This document shows, piece by piece, positions 1 to 11,544 of a DNA stretch of 64,000 nucleotides. Numbering within the stretch: position 1 is the first letter of the stretch; every line of letters starts with the position of its first letter. The notes beneath the pieces were generated by a model. The model made no database searches, was not told where the DNA came from, and was given only the letters and a program-made list of their open reading frames with translations. The stretch is from Aporrectodea caliginosa (taxonomy: Eukaryota; Annelida; Clitellata; Crassiclitellata; Lumbricidae): assembly GCA_020284085.1 (NCBI GenBank), contig JACEVL010001161.1, forward strand, positions 2,338,344 through 2,402,343, read 5' to 3'. The position numbers were made by a program, and so were the translations under genes.

Positions 1-895
1 AAATTAAAAATTTCATGTACTCTTCCGTTTTTCCGTGACAATAATTAGGAAGGCCCCCCCTTATAATGTCAAAGGGCCCCGGCTAGGTTGTTACGCCACT
101 GTGAATCAGTGATTTCAATATTTTGTTTTGAATAAAACTGGAAAAGACTAATGGAAGCTGAACATTACCAGCAAATTAAACGATCACATTTATCACATTT
201 ACTGTAACATTATCTGTGTTCTCGCATCACTTTGGCACATTGTCGTTCAATTAGTTAGCCTACTGTCACTATAGGCCTATCAGTGGGTGACATTATGGGC
301 GGCATAATACTTGATTCTGCCATGTCAGTGTCACCTGTACCAAAATCGTTAGGTGTCGGCCATGTTGTTATGGCAACTCCAATTGCACGAAATTGGAGTG
401 ATCAGTCAGCAGTCATTACGTCACGGAACGCATTCACCGCTGCTATTAAAGTAAATTAAAGTAATGTGAATTAGGTAAATAAAATAATGGCCTGGCCTCA
501 GGTTCGTCTTGGAGTCTAACAGACTAACACTGACCCATGCAGTTAGCTACATTGGTAAGAGCGTATACGTTGCGCGTCTCAAGCGCCTCTGTGAAAGAGA
601 GCATGCGGATCGCGTTTCGCCTCCCGATAAATCTCGGGTTAGCACGGTCCTTGCACGTGCCACGGGGAGCCTAAAATGGCATGGCATTCATTCAAACGGG
701 CGAGCGGTGGTGAAGGATCTCACCCGATCAATTCATTGAAAAATTAGCAGCGTCGAGGCTATAAACGGTCGCTATGGAAAAACGCCTACAATTTTACATT
801 TGACTCATCGAGCGACGGTACGTGCGACACCTTTGGCTAGGCGAGCGATTAACCGCTCGAATAGTCACCAGACAATACGCTAGGCGAGCGAACAA
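1..895. other. No gene or element recognised
   Basis: AT-rich then moderately GC-rich unique-looking sequence. A 76-codon frame at 509-739 has no recognisable feature. GCGAGCGATTAACCGCTCG (840-858) is a short palindrome. Confidence 0.5.
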
Positions 896-899
896 AGGA

Positions 900-1049
900 G
901 CGATCGGTCAATCGTTTCAAATGAGAAGCTCTGCGTATACAATAACTGCCTCGGGTGAGGATCGAACCCGTACTCTTCGCGTTAGAGACCGAGCGCTATA
1001 ACCAATCGGCTTCCGTGCTAGCCTCAAGGGCAGACTGAGGCAGCCGTGG
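900..1049 (-). mobile_element. tRNA-derived SINE head, copy 1
   Basis: Minus strand contains A-box-like CCGATTGGTTATAGCGCTCG and B-box GGGTTCGATCCTC, the internal RNA polymerase III promoter spacing of a tRNA. The acceptor stem does not pair, so it is SINE-like rather than a tRNA gene. By eye all 150 bases match the copy at 1755-1904. Confidence 0.65.
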
Positions 1050-1194
1050 GTATGAAAACTTGGCGACTTCATTTTCTTACCATCGGCATATGAGAACGGG
1101 TGGCCGTATCACCGTCTCATCTTCTCACCGAATGTACGGTCAGTGTACTCACTATGGCTGAGTTGGCTCGGGGTGCAGGTCGAACAAAAAACTC

Positions 1195-1275
1195 TAAAGA
1201 AGGTTCTGCTCTGGCGGGGATTTGAATCCTCGGCACTGTCGCTTTCAAAACCATTCTACTTCGATCGTCCTCCTA
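1195..1275 (-). mobile_element. tRNA-like SINE fragment
   Basis: Minus strand contains CCGAGGATTCAAATCCCCG, a B-box match, with an A-box-like region about 40 bp upstream. The acceptor stem is not paired. The family differs from that of the 900-1049 copy. Confidence 0.4.
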
Positions 1276-1455
1276 CCAAGGGTTCCTTTCGACCCCTCCA
1301 TGCAGAAGACCGGTGCCTTAGAGCTTCTCACTTGGCCTACATATAGGCCTAGGCCTACATACAATTTCTTTATAGGGATCAGGTTGCGAACAATGGACTC
1401 TAAGGCATGTGCAATCGCAATCGTCAACTGTAGGCCCCTATTAGGCCTACTACAT

Positions 1456-1754
1456 CCATGTAATGTAATGTAATGTAATGTAATTAGTAATTTATATAGC
1501 GCCGCTCACAGCCGAGGCCATTCAGTAGCGCTCCCAGTGCGAGAACCCCGAGAGAAGAAATATGTTTTAAGGAGAGAGAGAGATGAAGACAATGATCCAG
1601 AAAGGAAAGTCTCACGCAAAGTGAAGTGAAGGGCATTCCATAAAGAGGGCCCAATGATGGCAAAGGATCGAGTTTGAGCAATCGTAGTCCTAGCTCGTGG
1701 GACAAAGAAGTCAGATCGGTCCAGAGATCGTAAAGGCCGATGAGAAGATGCTAG
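1456..1754 (-). mobile_element. L2-like LINE 3' fragment with (ATTAC)n tail
   Basis: Minus strand encodes TRSFAIIGPSLWNAL, the conserved LINE C-terminal motif, followed by degraded sequence and a terminal ATTTATATAGCGCC-type motif with a (TAATG)n-complementary tail at 1,456-1,484. It is flanked on its high-coordinate side by a tRNA-like SINE copy. Confidence 0.65.
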
Positions 1755-1904
1755 GCGATCGGTCAATCGTTTCAAATGAGAAGCTCTGCGTATACAATAA
1801 CTGCCTCGGGTGAGGATCGAACCCGTACTCTTCGCGTTAGAGACCGAGCGCTATAACCAATCGGCTTCCGTGCTAGCCTCAAGGGCAGACTGAGGCAGCC
1901 GTGG
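1755..1904 (-). mobile_element. tRNA-derived SINE head, copy 2
   Basis: Exact repeat, by eye, of 900-1049 in the same orientation and 855 bp further on. It joins the LINE fragment 1456-1754 without spacer. The exact identity suggests recent duplication or a very young family. Confidence 0.65.
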
Positions 1905-2039
1905 AATGTATAAAAAAAAGAGTACACAGGCAGCCACACTTACATTACATTACATTACATTACATGGATGTAGTAGGCCTAATAGGGGCCTACAGTTGGC
2001 CTACATATAGGTCTAGGCCTACATACAATTTCTTTACAC

Positions 2040-3185
2040 AGGCAGCCACACTTATCCATGGAAAAACACGGTAAGACTAACTGCTTGTATTTCTGCATAC
2101 ATCTAGCAAGACAGAGACTCACACGACTAAACATACAGACAGAATGAAAGAGACACGTAGGCCTACCGGTACAGAGTAGCCTATGTATTTCTAAACACAG
2201 ATAAAAGCGCAGACGAGCCAAAACCTCGAGTGCCATGCCAAAGAATAGGCCTACAATTCCTTGTTAAAACCGAAACACGCTGTATCTTCCTTAAGTTAAA
2301 AATTTTAATTCGACATTTGGGGCGACATTTGTGTTACTTACATGCGTCGCATCCTTATAGCGTCGTCTATTTCCGCGGTTGGGTTCAGCTGGTCTTAAGC
2401 TACATAAGGCCGAGTGTGATAAACGATGGATGACCTTGAAGCCACATCAGATCGAATCGGTCGCAAAACACGGTAATGCCACCGACGAATCGTCTCAAGA
2501 CGAACAGGCGACGTGTCCGAAGCAGTCCTAAGCTTATGCCGCTCCTCAGGGAACTCGTAACTTTCCACGTCAGACCGACAACGCTGTTTAGATTAGCGTC
2601 TCGTTGCTACGCAAAGACATCTTATTTAGGAATTTCTACAGTTGTACGTTGACCAACGAAACTATATGGATAGATGGTCCACTGACGAGTGACAGGAGAT
2701 TGGAATACTCTGCTTTGCAAATGACAATGTTAAGTGGGTCGATGCCGGACGAGGCGAGGACTTGAAGATGGAGGCAGTTGCTGAAATGGCTTCAATCGTA
2801 AACGTAAAGGAGAAGAATTTTAAAGTGATAGCTAAACGCAGGGAGACAGCTTGCTCACGAGCGCTTCGTGTCTGTGTCTCTGATTGCCAGGAAACGAGAG
2901 ACAGAGACACGGACACATACACATACACAGAGAGGCAGATACAGAGAGGGAAAAGAATAGAGAGGGAGAAGACTGAGTAGCTGTTACAGTGGGTTGTATT
3001 TAGGTACAGAACTACAGATATATGGGAAAGTGATGCTAAGATCTTGGAAAACGTTAGCCTGCGTATCAGTCCGCCAGTTTTAGATGGCTTATTAAACTAC
3101 ATGTATTTAATTGACTTAACTACATCATACATATGTTTAACTGACTTTACTACATGCATTTAATTGGCTTAACTACATATGTTTA
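2040..3185. other. No gene recognised
   Basis: Mixed sequence with short open frames only and a (GAGA/CACA) purine patch at 2,890-2,975. 1,930-1,988 just before is an inverted copy of 1,426-1,484. Confidence 0.5.
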
Positions 3186-3189
3186 TTTA

Positions 3190-4232
3190 TTTATTATCCC
3201 TACCCCTTTTGAGGTGCCCCAAGGCTCTGTGACTTCTGTCCTGGGACCATTGCTATATCTTCTCTATACTACTGATGTCTGCCCCTTGCTGGCGTCTCAG
3301 GGGCTTCTGCACCAATTATTTGCGGATGGTGTGCAAGCTTAGGCTATAGATATCCATATCCGTTCGACGGATGCGGTGGCTATTGGGAGTCAGACGTGTC
3401 TGACTACGAATGACCTCTATTCCTGGATGGCCTCCAATCGGCTGCTCTTAAATCCCTCTAAAGCACAGCTTATTTGGCTGGGTTGCCGTAGGGAACTTAA
3501 CGGCATCGACTTTCCCCAGCTTTCCCTGCTCCTTCCTCACATAACCTTTTTCCTAACTGATTGGGTGTTAGGCCTATTATTGACTCTGAGCTTTGCCTAC
3601 TTTCTCTCAACATGTGAACCTAGTTGCACGTATTTGTTATTATCAGCTTCGTCAACTTCAAGTGGTCTCTTACGCGTGCTCTCTCATGACGCAGTCGTTG
3701 TTCTTGTGCACGCCCTCGTTACTGGTCGAATTGACGACTGTTGCTCACTACTTGCTGGCCTTCCCCTTGGGGTTCTGGGGCGACTAGATCGAGTTCTACG
3801 CTCGGCTCCTCTCTTATTGTACGGCTTCCTAGATTCGCCCCTGTCTCTGCATACCTGTGTGATGGGTTGTATTGGCTCATTTCATACCGCATTGCTGCTC
3901 TGGTTTCTCGTTGCGTTCTTGGCTGCGCTCCATCTTACTTGCGCGACCTTTGCCGCCCAGTGTCCGATGTTGCAGCGCGTCGGGCTCTGCGACGAGGGTT
4001 GAGCTCCTAATTACACGGCTCGCTTGGCTATTCAGCAGCGCCGTGATTTTTCGATTGTGGGTCCCTCCATCTGGAATGACCTCCCGCTTAAGCTCCGCTC
4101 ATTACTTGTGGTCCAACCGACACAGTTTTTTAAGTCCCTCAAGTCTTTTTTATTTAGTCGTGGCTGGACTGGGAGCGCTCCTGAGTAGGCTCTTGATGGG
4201 TGCGTCATATATAAATGTTCAGAATGAACGAA
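3190..4232 (+). mobile_element. Decayed LINE: RT to 3' tail
   Basis: In shifting frames it shows VPQGSVTSVLGPLLYLLYT, LLHQLFADG, WMASNRLLLNPSKAQLIWLG, CAPSYLRDLCRPVSDVAARR and FSIVGPSIWNDLPLKLRS. At least three frameshifts and several stops are present. The YADD core is changed to FADG, so the enzyme is dead. The 3' end leads into the (GTAT)n array. Confidence 0.85.
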
Positions 4233-4338
4233 CGAATGTATGTATGTATGTATGTATGTATGTATGTATGTATGTATGTATGTATGTATGTATGTATGTA
4301 TGTATGTATGTATGTATGTATGTATGTATGTATGTATG
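4233..4338 (+). repeat. (GTAT)n microsatellite
   Basis: About 26 uninterrupted GTAT units directly after the 3' end of the LINE at 3,190-4,232, so probably grown from its tetramer tail. Confidence 0.95.
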
Positions 4339-5384
4339 GACGCCACCATCCGCCTCTGTGTATCGACTTCCATCTCACTGCCCTGAATACAGTGAATAAT
4401 TCCCACAAGCTTGGGTGATTCTTTCCATTCTCCAATCCCAGACGAATTTATCAGAAAACAAATAACTGATGGCGATGCTGAGCAATCGCCTCCTTCCCTT
4501 TATGCTGCTGCTGCTGCTGCTGTTTCTGTTGGCAACGGACAGTGAGCGATGATTTGGTCTCGTGAGACGAGCATCCTCATTAAGACTGATTGCACATGCT
4601 GCTACGTCGCGCCGTTTTTATTAAAACTCGGTCCGTTTGTCTGTCAGCCTGCCTGTCTGCCTGCTTTCTGTCTGTCTGTCTGCGTTCTGTCTGTCTTTCT
4701 GTCTGCCTGTCTTCTCGCGATTCTGTGCAGAAGTACACACTGCTTTCCTTATTGTTTCACCTATGCAGAAGTATTTATTATTAGCAGGGTCTACGGCGCC
4801 GTATTTCACGCGTCTGTCTTTTTGTTACTCTGCATGTCGTTCTTTGTATCTTTCCCTTTGATACACAAGAGAAACAAAGGTATGCAGTCTAGTAAATTTG
4901 GATGTTTCTGCACAGGCGGACGAGATACGGACGGACATACATGGAGGTAGACATACTTATAGACAGACAAAAGCAGCTCCACAGAGACAGTTGGACAAAC
5001 GTTTGTTTGTCTGCCTTTGTCTGTTTATATGTGTTTTACTAAATATCTGCCGCAGGTCCATGTAAGGCTTTCGTTTGTTTCCTGTATTAAATCAAAAAGC
5101 ATTTATACAGCGCCATCTAGGACCCGTAAAAGTCAGTATATAAATGTCCGTTTATATCCGTGCGTCTGTCTGATGGATCCCTCTGGACATAATCCTCTGT
5201 ATACGCAGACCGCGGCCGTAATTTCTCACATCCGACGGAGGTGGACAATACTATGTGGCGGTCTCGGTGCTTAGGAATTTAGTCCTGGCGTTGTCCATCT
5301 ATAAGTCATTATTATCGGTCTACGGTGTATTTCACGTCTGCTCTTGACCTTCCGATCGCATAACGTGAGTGTGACGGTCCTGAA

Positions 5385-5830
5385 AAAGGACGCACAGGAG
5401 GACGGAAGGACAGGAGGACGAACCAATGGAAGGACAGGAGGACGGAACGACAGGAGGATGGATCAACGGAAGGACAGGAGAACGGAAGGACAGAATGACG
5501 GATCAACGGAAGGACAAAAGGATGGAACGACAGGAGGACGAACCAACGGAAGGACATGATGACATATCAACGTAAGGAAAGGGGAACAGATCAACATAAG
5601 GACAGGAGGACAGACCGACGGAAGGACAGGACGACGGAAGGACAGGACGACGGAAGGACAGGAGGACAGATCAGCGGAAGGACAGGAGAACTGAAGGACA
5701 GGAGGACGGACCATCGGAAGGACAGGAGGACGAATCAACGGAAGGACAGAACAGATCAACATAAGGACAGGAGGAATGATTAACCAAAGGACAGGAGGAC
5801 AGATCAACGGACTAAAGGCATGGACAACAC
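5385..5830 (+). repeat. Purine-rich minisatellite (GGACAGGAGGACGGA)n
   Basis: About 25 degenerate copies of GGAAGGACAGGAGGACGRA and GATCAACGGAAGGACA words, nearly pure purine plus C on the plus strand. The long frames across it are products of the repeat, not genes. It ends about 430 bp before the GC-rich ORF at 6,261. Confidence 0.85.
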
Positions 5831-5904
5831 GGAAGCACAGTGGGACGGAAGGATGGATGGCCTTACGGACGGAAGCCGAGAGGGCGTATCGATCGTGATA
5901 TATA

Positions 5905-5980
5905 TGACCTAGGAGGAGGAGTAGCAGAGGGAGGAAGAGGAGAAAGAGAAGGAAGAGAAGAAGGAGAAGGAAGAGGAGGT
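5905..5980 (+). repeat. (GGAAGAG)n homopurine tract
   Basis: About 75 bases of GGAGGAAGAGGAGAAAGAG-type sequence, pure purine on plus strand. It immediately precedes the GC-rich segment. It could adopt triplex form. No function is shown. Confidence 0.7.
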
Positions 5981-6260
5981 GGTTGATTGTGTCGGTGGAT
6001 GGTGGCATCGAGCGGCGGCGGCCGTTGATGCGTGCGTTCCTGCAGCGGCGAAGGAGGCTCCATTGGCCGGCGCCGCTGTCGTCGTCGTCCTCTGTCGGTC
6101 GCTGCCTTCCCTCCTTCTACTACATCGTCCTTCCTTCTTCGCGTGCAGCAGCGGATGTTGCAGTTGCTGAGGAGGCTGGCAGCGAAGTTGCCTCGGCAAC
6201 CGGAACCTGCGTCGCCTGCATCATCCTCTACAGCGGTCGTTTCGTGCGTGTGCGTGTGCC

Positions 6261-6959
6261 ATGACTCTGTTCACTTGTAAGGTCGCCTCTGTCCCTGGAA
6301 CTGCCACGGATTCGGAGCTGGCCGACGCTCTCCGAACGTTTCGCTATCACTACCTGTGCAAACTCTACCTACCGATGTATCGAGCCCTTCGCTGGGATCC
6401 ACCGGCAGAACGCCACCAGCCGCAGCAGCCGGCACCGCTGGACGGTGTCGGTTCTTGGCCGTTGGTGGACGATGGGAAGACCCCTGCAGCGGGGGTTGGC
6501 TCCGTCCCTAAGAGGGGTTGCAGTAGTCGACTGATCGAGAGGTCGACGTTTCATCGTGAGCTGATGAGATCTCGTCAGACGGGAGGACACGAGAAACGAT
6601 GTTGGAGTCTGGAGGAGGGAGACGCAGAACGGTGGAGACAGAACAGGAACAATAAGAAGAACTCCAGTGGAGTATTCTCCAAGTCGGACAGGAACCTACC
6701 AACTGTTGCTGCTGCTGCTGGAAAGCATCGTCTGTTCGGATCTGTGAACATCTGCGAACAGCATCAGAAGCAGCTCACAAGGAGCCACTCACTTGCTCTG
6801 GCCTCCTCCTCCGTATCCTCCTCCAATCCCACGACGTCTAATTTATATGGCGCCTCGTTTTCTTCGTGTCGTAGCAGACCAGTTACCTGCAGCAGCAGCA
6901 GCTGTAGCGCCATCTACGGCAGAAAGAGCGACCATCGACTCAACTGTTCGCATGAAAAG
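6261..6959 (+). CDS. Candidate 5' coding exon, function unknown
   Basis: A 233-codon open frame starts MTLFTCKVASVPGTATDSEL in a GC-rich stretch and ends at a possible donor CATGAAAAG|GTCAGA in phase 0. The product has a hydrophobic/aromatic segment (YHYLCKLYLPMYRALRW) and then a low-complexity tail rich in Ser, Arg and Gln. It is not recognised from any family. It is not simple tandem sequence, unlike most long frames here. Phase 0 at the donor matches the phase-0 acceptor of the first SCHIP1 exon 24 kb downstream on the same strand. It could therefore be an alternative first exon of that gene, but no sequence similarity supports this. It may also be a chance frame in GC-rich DNA. Confidence 0.35.
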
Positions 6960-7169
6960 GTCAGACAAGAAAATTAACGAATACAATGCATTCTTGTAAT
7001 TAGGATAATCCATAATTAGAGCATCGTCAGCGGTAAGCTACTTCTGGGAGGCTTTACACATTCATGCATTCAATGGCTGGATATGTGTTGTGGGATATTA
7101 TCATTCATTATAATTTGTATATAATATTCAATTCAATTCAATATTTTTTATTGATATTTTATTGATATT

Positions 7170-7207
<38 letters not shown>
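7170..7207 (+). repeat. (TA)n microsatellite
   Basis: Uninterrupted TA run at the 3' end of the antisense SINE 7203-7361. Confidence 0.9.
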
Positions 7208-7361
7208 CCCAAATCTAATTACAAGGCACCAGTCAATGGTGCTCAGCAGCTGTGCGTTTAGGACTTGTTCAGAGTCCCTACACAGTCACAACCTCAGAGG
7301 TGGAGATTCGAACCCGTATAACCCGCGATACGAAGCGAACGCTCAACAGACGAACCACTAC
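7203..7361 (-). mobile_element. tRNA-derived SINE
   Basis: Minus strand begins with a tRNA-like head holding GGGTTCGAATCTCC (B box) and continues with the GACTCTGAACAAGTCC body shared with SINEs at 17.5, 22.3, 24.8 and 56 kb. It ends in a (TA)n run. Confidence 0.6.
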
Positions 7362-7764
7362 AAAGATTCCTTTTCTATAATTTTACAATAGTAATAAAAA
7401 CTATATAGCATTATATATGAATTGATATAGTCTTATACAGGAATAGCTACGTAGCTATACAGCCAGATTGGAGTGTATATATATACATAGACGAGTGTGT
7501 ATATATATATACATACATGCATACATAACAGTTTGTGGATATGGAAGTCTTTGTGGCTAAATGGGAACCGTCAATCTGAAGGTTTGTTTAGAATATTTCT
7601 CTTTGCAGCGGACTGCTCAACTAGATCTCTAACGGACTTATCATGGCTTGTCTTCTGCTTTTTCTAAGCACCGAATGTCAAATGTTACATCGGACCTGTA
7701 GAAGCCCTTCAAATTATATATGTATATATACATATATATGTTATACTTGTTTAATGAGAATATC

Positions 7765-7990
7765 AGGTGACACACGATCGTGCTTTCTCGGCCGCCGGCC
7801 CTGGATGCTGGAACAGACTTCCTCCTGCAGCTATTCGATTGGCCGACTTAGTGGACTCCTTTAAATCCATGCTAAAATCAAACCTGTTCGCCAGGGCGTT
7901 TCCAGACTGTTGTTAGTTGTTTTGTAAGGCGCCCTTGTAACGACATGGCCGTGTTAAGGCGCCATATAAATTGCCGTAATTATTGTTATC
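7765..7990 (+). mobile_element. L2-type LINE 3' end
   Basis: Plus strand encodes GPGCWNRLPPAAIRLADLVD followed by FKSMLKSNLFARAF, the conserved L2 C-terminus. It ends GGCGCCATATAAATTG, the L2-style 3' tail. 5'-truncated and frame-shifted. Confidence 0.75.
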
Positions 7991-8099
7991 TTGGTGCACA
8001 TAATGGGAATGAATTAATACAGCGTAACAACAAGAAGACCATGAGGCTGAAAAGACCCGTCATGTGTATCAGTCTAGGAGGAAATTGAATATAAGATGA

Positions 8100-8170
8100 A
8101 GTGTGGGTCTGACATGTAGATACTCGTTTGTTACTTAAAGGGCGCTATACAAATGCTCTGATACATACAT
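8100..8170 (+). mobile_element. L2-type LINE 3' tail
   Basis: GGGCGCTATACAAATGCTCT with flanking (CATA)n is the terminal motif of an L2-like element. No coding remains. Confidence 0.4.
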
Positions 8171-8297
8171 CCATAGATACATAGTACTTTCATCTCCAGT
8201 CCATGTGTATCTCCGCCTGTTTGTGTGTCGTGAGCATCGGCTGTCTGGCAATAATGATGCAGATATAAAAGTCTTTTCCTTTCCTACTGAGAGGTAC

Positions 8298-8470
8298 TGT
8301 AATGCAAAGTAATGTAAATCTTAAAAAAACTCAGCGCCCCACAAAGGCAACGTCAGGGAGACCAGCTTATTCACCGGCGCTATATCAAATCATGTCCGCA
8401 ATAGTCGGGCTGCTCTGTTCGTTCCGATGCCAGGTCAAAATCCGGAGATGTCAAGCCGAGAAGACAGCAT
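8298..8470 (-). mobile_element. LINE 3' UTR fragment of the 8.5-10.4 kb family
   Basis: Contains AGCTTATTCACCGGCGC and AGCGCCCCACAAAGGC, parallel to AGCTTATTCACAGGCGC and AGCGCCCACAAAAGC in the neighbouring LINE tail. It is an independent worn copy in the same orientation. Confidence 0.55.
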
Positions 8471-8490
8471 GGTGCTACGGTGGTAATCGG

Positions 8491-10400
8491 TGATGATCGT
8501 AATCGTAATCGTAATCGTAAATTCGAAACTTCTACAGCGCCCACAAAAGCGAAGTCGCGGGAACCAGCTTATTCACAGGCGCTCAATAAAATCAAAATCG
8601 ATAGGCAGGGGTCAAAATCCAGAGAGTCAGGCAGGCAGACAGGCAGACGGCTAAGGTGGATGGTGTTTGGTGTTCAGACGGCGAGGTAGGCAGGGAGAAG
8701 TGTTGGATTCAGGATAGGATTTGTCAAAAAGCAGTGTTTTCAGTTTCGAGTGAAAGACCTGTGGAGATATAGCGAGAGGTGGAGTTTTGGTGACTTCGTA
8801 GGATGGGTCAGATATTTGTCGTAGTGCTGGCGGAAGTTTGTTCCAAAGAGGTGGAACAGCTATGGCTATGGAGCGATTGGAAAATTTTAATGATGAGGTG
8901 ACGGAAGGGCGGAGCAGTGTTAGGGAGGAGGAGGAGCGGGTTGGACGAAGTGGCTGGATCGTGAACAACTGACGGAGATAGGAGGGCTGGGAGGTTTGAA
9001 GTGTGTTGTACGTGAGTGAGATGATTTTGTATTCTATTCGTTCAGGAATTTTGAGCCAGTGGAGTGATTCGAGGACAGGAGTGATGTGATGGTATTTGGG
9101 GGTTTTGGTGACAGCACGGGCTAGGGCATTCTGAATTGCTTGGAGGCGGTTTATTTGAGTGATATCTATGTTGAGGAAAAGAGAATTGCAGTAGTCTAAT
9201 TTAGCGTGAACTATAGATGTAGCTATTGTGGATGCAGTTTTGAAGTCAAGCATAGGGCGGATTCTACGGAGGTCACGGATATGCATGAAGCAAGAGCGAG
9301 AAAGATGGGTGATGTGATCGGCGAAGCTGAGGTTTTGGTCAAAAATCACACCAAGGTTGCGGACAGGAGAATTTGCAGTGAATGTGTGGGTAGGTGCAGA
9401 GTCAAGGTTGATGGAAATAGATGGATCTGGGATTTTCTTAAGTTGCTCACGGAGGCCTATAAGTATAAATTCAGTTTTAGAGGGGTTCAGGCATAGGAGA
9501 TTTGATGTCATCCAGGAAGAGATTTGGGTAACTACATGGAGAAGATGATCTATGGAGTCGGAGAAGCTGCTTGGAGAGAATGAAATGAATAATTGGGTGT
9601 CATCAGCGTATAGGTGATGGTCAACCGAGGATGCTTTGATGAGTGAGCTGAGTGGAGTAGTGTAAAGGATGAACAATAGGGGCCCGAGAACAGAACCTTG
9701 CGGAACACCACTGGTGAGAGGACATGCTTGGGATGAAGTTTCGGATGTTTTAACGGAGAAAGAGCGGGAAGACAGATAGGATTGAATCCAGAGGAGAGCA
9801 GTGTCAGTAAAACCGAACCAGGAAGACAGTCTTTGGAGTAATATGTTGTGGTCGATGGTGTCAAAGGCTGCAGAAATGTCAAGAAGGCAGAGACAGGAGA
9901 TTTGTTGATGAGAGATGGCAGAGACAAGTTTATTGTAGAGGGAGGTGAGAAGGGTTTCGGTTGAGTGTCGCTTGGTAAAACCAGACTGATGTGGGTTAAG
10001 GAGTGAGTTTGAAGTCAGGTAGTTATTTATCCGAGACAGGACTATGCGCTCAGTTAGTTTAGAGATGAATGACAGGTTGGAAACAGGTCGGTAGTTAGAA
10101 AGGTTTTCTTGGTCAAGGGATGGTTTCTTGAGGAGTGGAGTGACTAAAGAGTGTTTGAAGAGGAGGGGGAAATTCCCAGTAGATAGGGAGATGTTGATTA
10201 TTTTGGTAATTATGGGAACAAGGATAGATGCACAGTCTTTCAGTAAGGAGGTAGGTATAGGGTCAAGTTCGCACTGCTTGTTAGGCAGAGATTGTAGTAA
10301 ATTGGATACTTCAGTCTCTGATGTTGGGTGGAAGACAGATAATGACGATTGGGGTGGGGAAGGTGGAGAGTCATGAGTAGACGAAGATGTACCTGCAGGT
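8491..10400 (-). mobile_element. 5'-truncated L2/CR1-type LINE with intact reverse transcriptase frame
   Basis: The minus strand is open from about 10,375 to the stop at 8,651, about 574 codons. It shows the RT blocks in order: TPLLKKPSLDQENLSNYRPV, FISKLTERIV, HQSGFTKRHSTETL, DISAAFDTIDHNILL, SGVPQGSVLGPLLFILY, HLYADDTQLF, LNPSKTEFILIG, LDYCNSLF and the C-terminal PPLWNKLPPALRQ. The catalytic YADD is intact. The 3' tail reads GGCGCTGTAGAAGTTTCG followed by (TTACGA)n at 8,491-8,520. The endonuclease half is missing, and the 5' break at about 10,400 abuts another LINE piece. It is the least damaged LINE in the window. Confidence 0.9.
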
Positions 10401-10429
10401 GAGTCGATGGTGGTGGTCGTGTGGTGGCG

Positions 10430-10800
10430 CAGGAGTAGAATAAGAATAATTTATGATAGCTTGAAGAGTTCGGTTTTCAGTTGTGAGTGGAACGTGGTAG
10501 AGGAGAGTGCAACAAGAAGTGAAATTAAGAGGCGAGATAGGAGGATGAGCAAACTGGCGGAGGTCTTTTGGAAGTCCGTTCCAAAGAACTGGAGCAGCAT
10601 AGACTATGGAGCGGTTGCAGAGGCAGAGATAGAGACAGATGTGATGATGAGCGATTAGACCCTGGCGTACCTTGGATGCTGAATAGCTGACAAATGTAAG
10701 AGGATTGCCAGGTTTGAAGGGCGTTGTAGGTAAGGCCATATAAGCCTAAAGGATACAATTTTCAATTTTGTAATGGATGCGTTGAGGGACTTTTAGCCAG
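10430..10800 (-). mobile_element. LINE C-terminal fragment, second subfamily
   Basis: Minus-strand translation gives LKVPQRIHYKIEN, then CNRSIVYAAPVLWNGLPKDL and RQFAHPP. This is the same post-RT region as the neighbouring LINE but clearly diverged, with stops and frameshifts. It directly abuts the 5' break of the 8,491-10,400 copy. Confidence 0.7.
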
Positions 10801-11002
10801 TGAAGTGTTTTGAGACTATAGCTAAGAATAGCAGCACTTCGTTAGTCGAGTTCTACGTGCGTGCAAGGCCCACTAGTGGTAACTTTCCACAACATTTGCT
10901 TACAGATAAACTTCTTTTCTTAATACGTATACGCATAATACGTATAAACATACGCACTATATATATATATGCATGCATACAAGCCTGCATAGATACATAT
11001 GT

Positions 11003-11140
11003 ATTGTATTGTACTGTATTGTATCTATTTATAAAGCGCCTCTCCCAGTGCACAAATATTAGAGGCGCTCCCAGTGGGAAAGACTCAGAGAAAAAAAAGT
11101 GGGTTTGAGACAGCGGAAAGAGGCACTTGGAGTACCAGTC
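11003..11140 (-). mobile_element. LINE/SINE 3' end with pentamer tail
   Basis: GTATTGTATTGTACTGTATT leads to ATCTATTTATAAAGCGCCTC and a duplicated GCGCTCCCAGTG. This is the reversed L2-like terminal motif. The tRNA head is missing. Confidence 0.45.
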
Positions 11141-11544
11141 AATAAACCTGAAAGTAGCACGGCTCTAATGCGCTGGCGTGTGTACACGCCAAACGCAAAT
11201 CCTGTGGCGAGTGCCTGAGGGTCTAATTAGTCTCTGGCCAGGAAGTGATTGATAACGTAAGCCATTCTATATGATTATCCAAGTTCTTAATGAGACTATA
11301 TTAGGGAATCTGGTTAATAGGCCTACATATATAATAATTCTACCCATGTACTTGTCGTGTAGGCTTGTTTCTGTCTCCATACTTGGTAGTCAGACTCGGA
11401 GATTCTGTGTGATTGTCAAATAGAGTTTATTATGAAAGAGTTGGCTCACATGATTGAGCGCATTAGAAACTTATGAAAAGTTTACATTCAGTAATTACAT
11501 CACTTTATACTTGATTACAATTGCATTGTGGCCCTCGAGTATTT

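Noticed and set aside
509..739. 76-codon frame near the window start
   Set aside because: No domain, no splice signals of note and no neighbouring coding sequence.
900..1049. tRNA gene on the minus strand
   Set aside because: A and B boxes are present but the acceptor stem does not pair, and the element continues into a SINE-like body. The same applies to the heads at 17.6, 22.3, 25.0, 56.1 and 63.6 kb.
5463..6008. 181-codon minus-strand frame rich in Pro, Val and Leu
   Set aside because: Complement of the purine minisatellite and (GGAAGAG)n tract; low complexity only.
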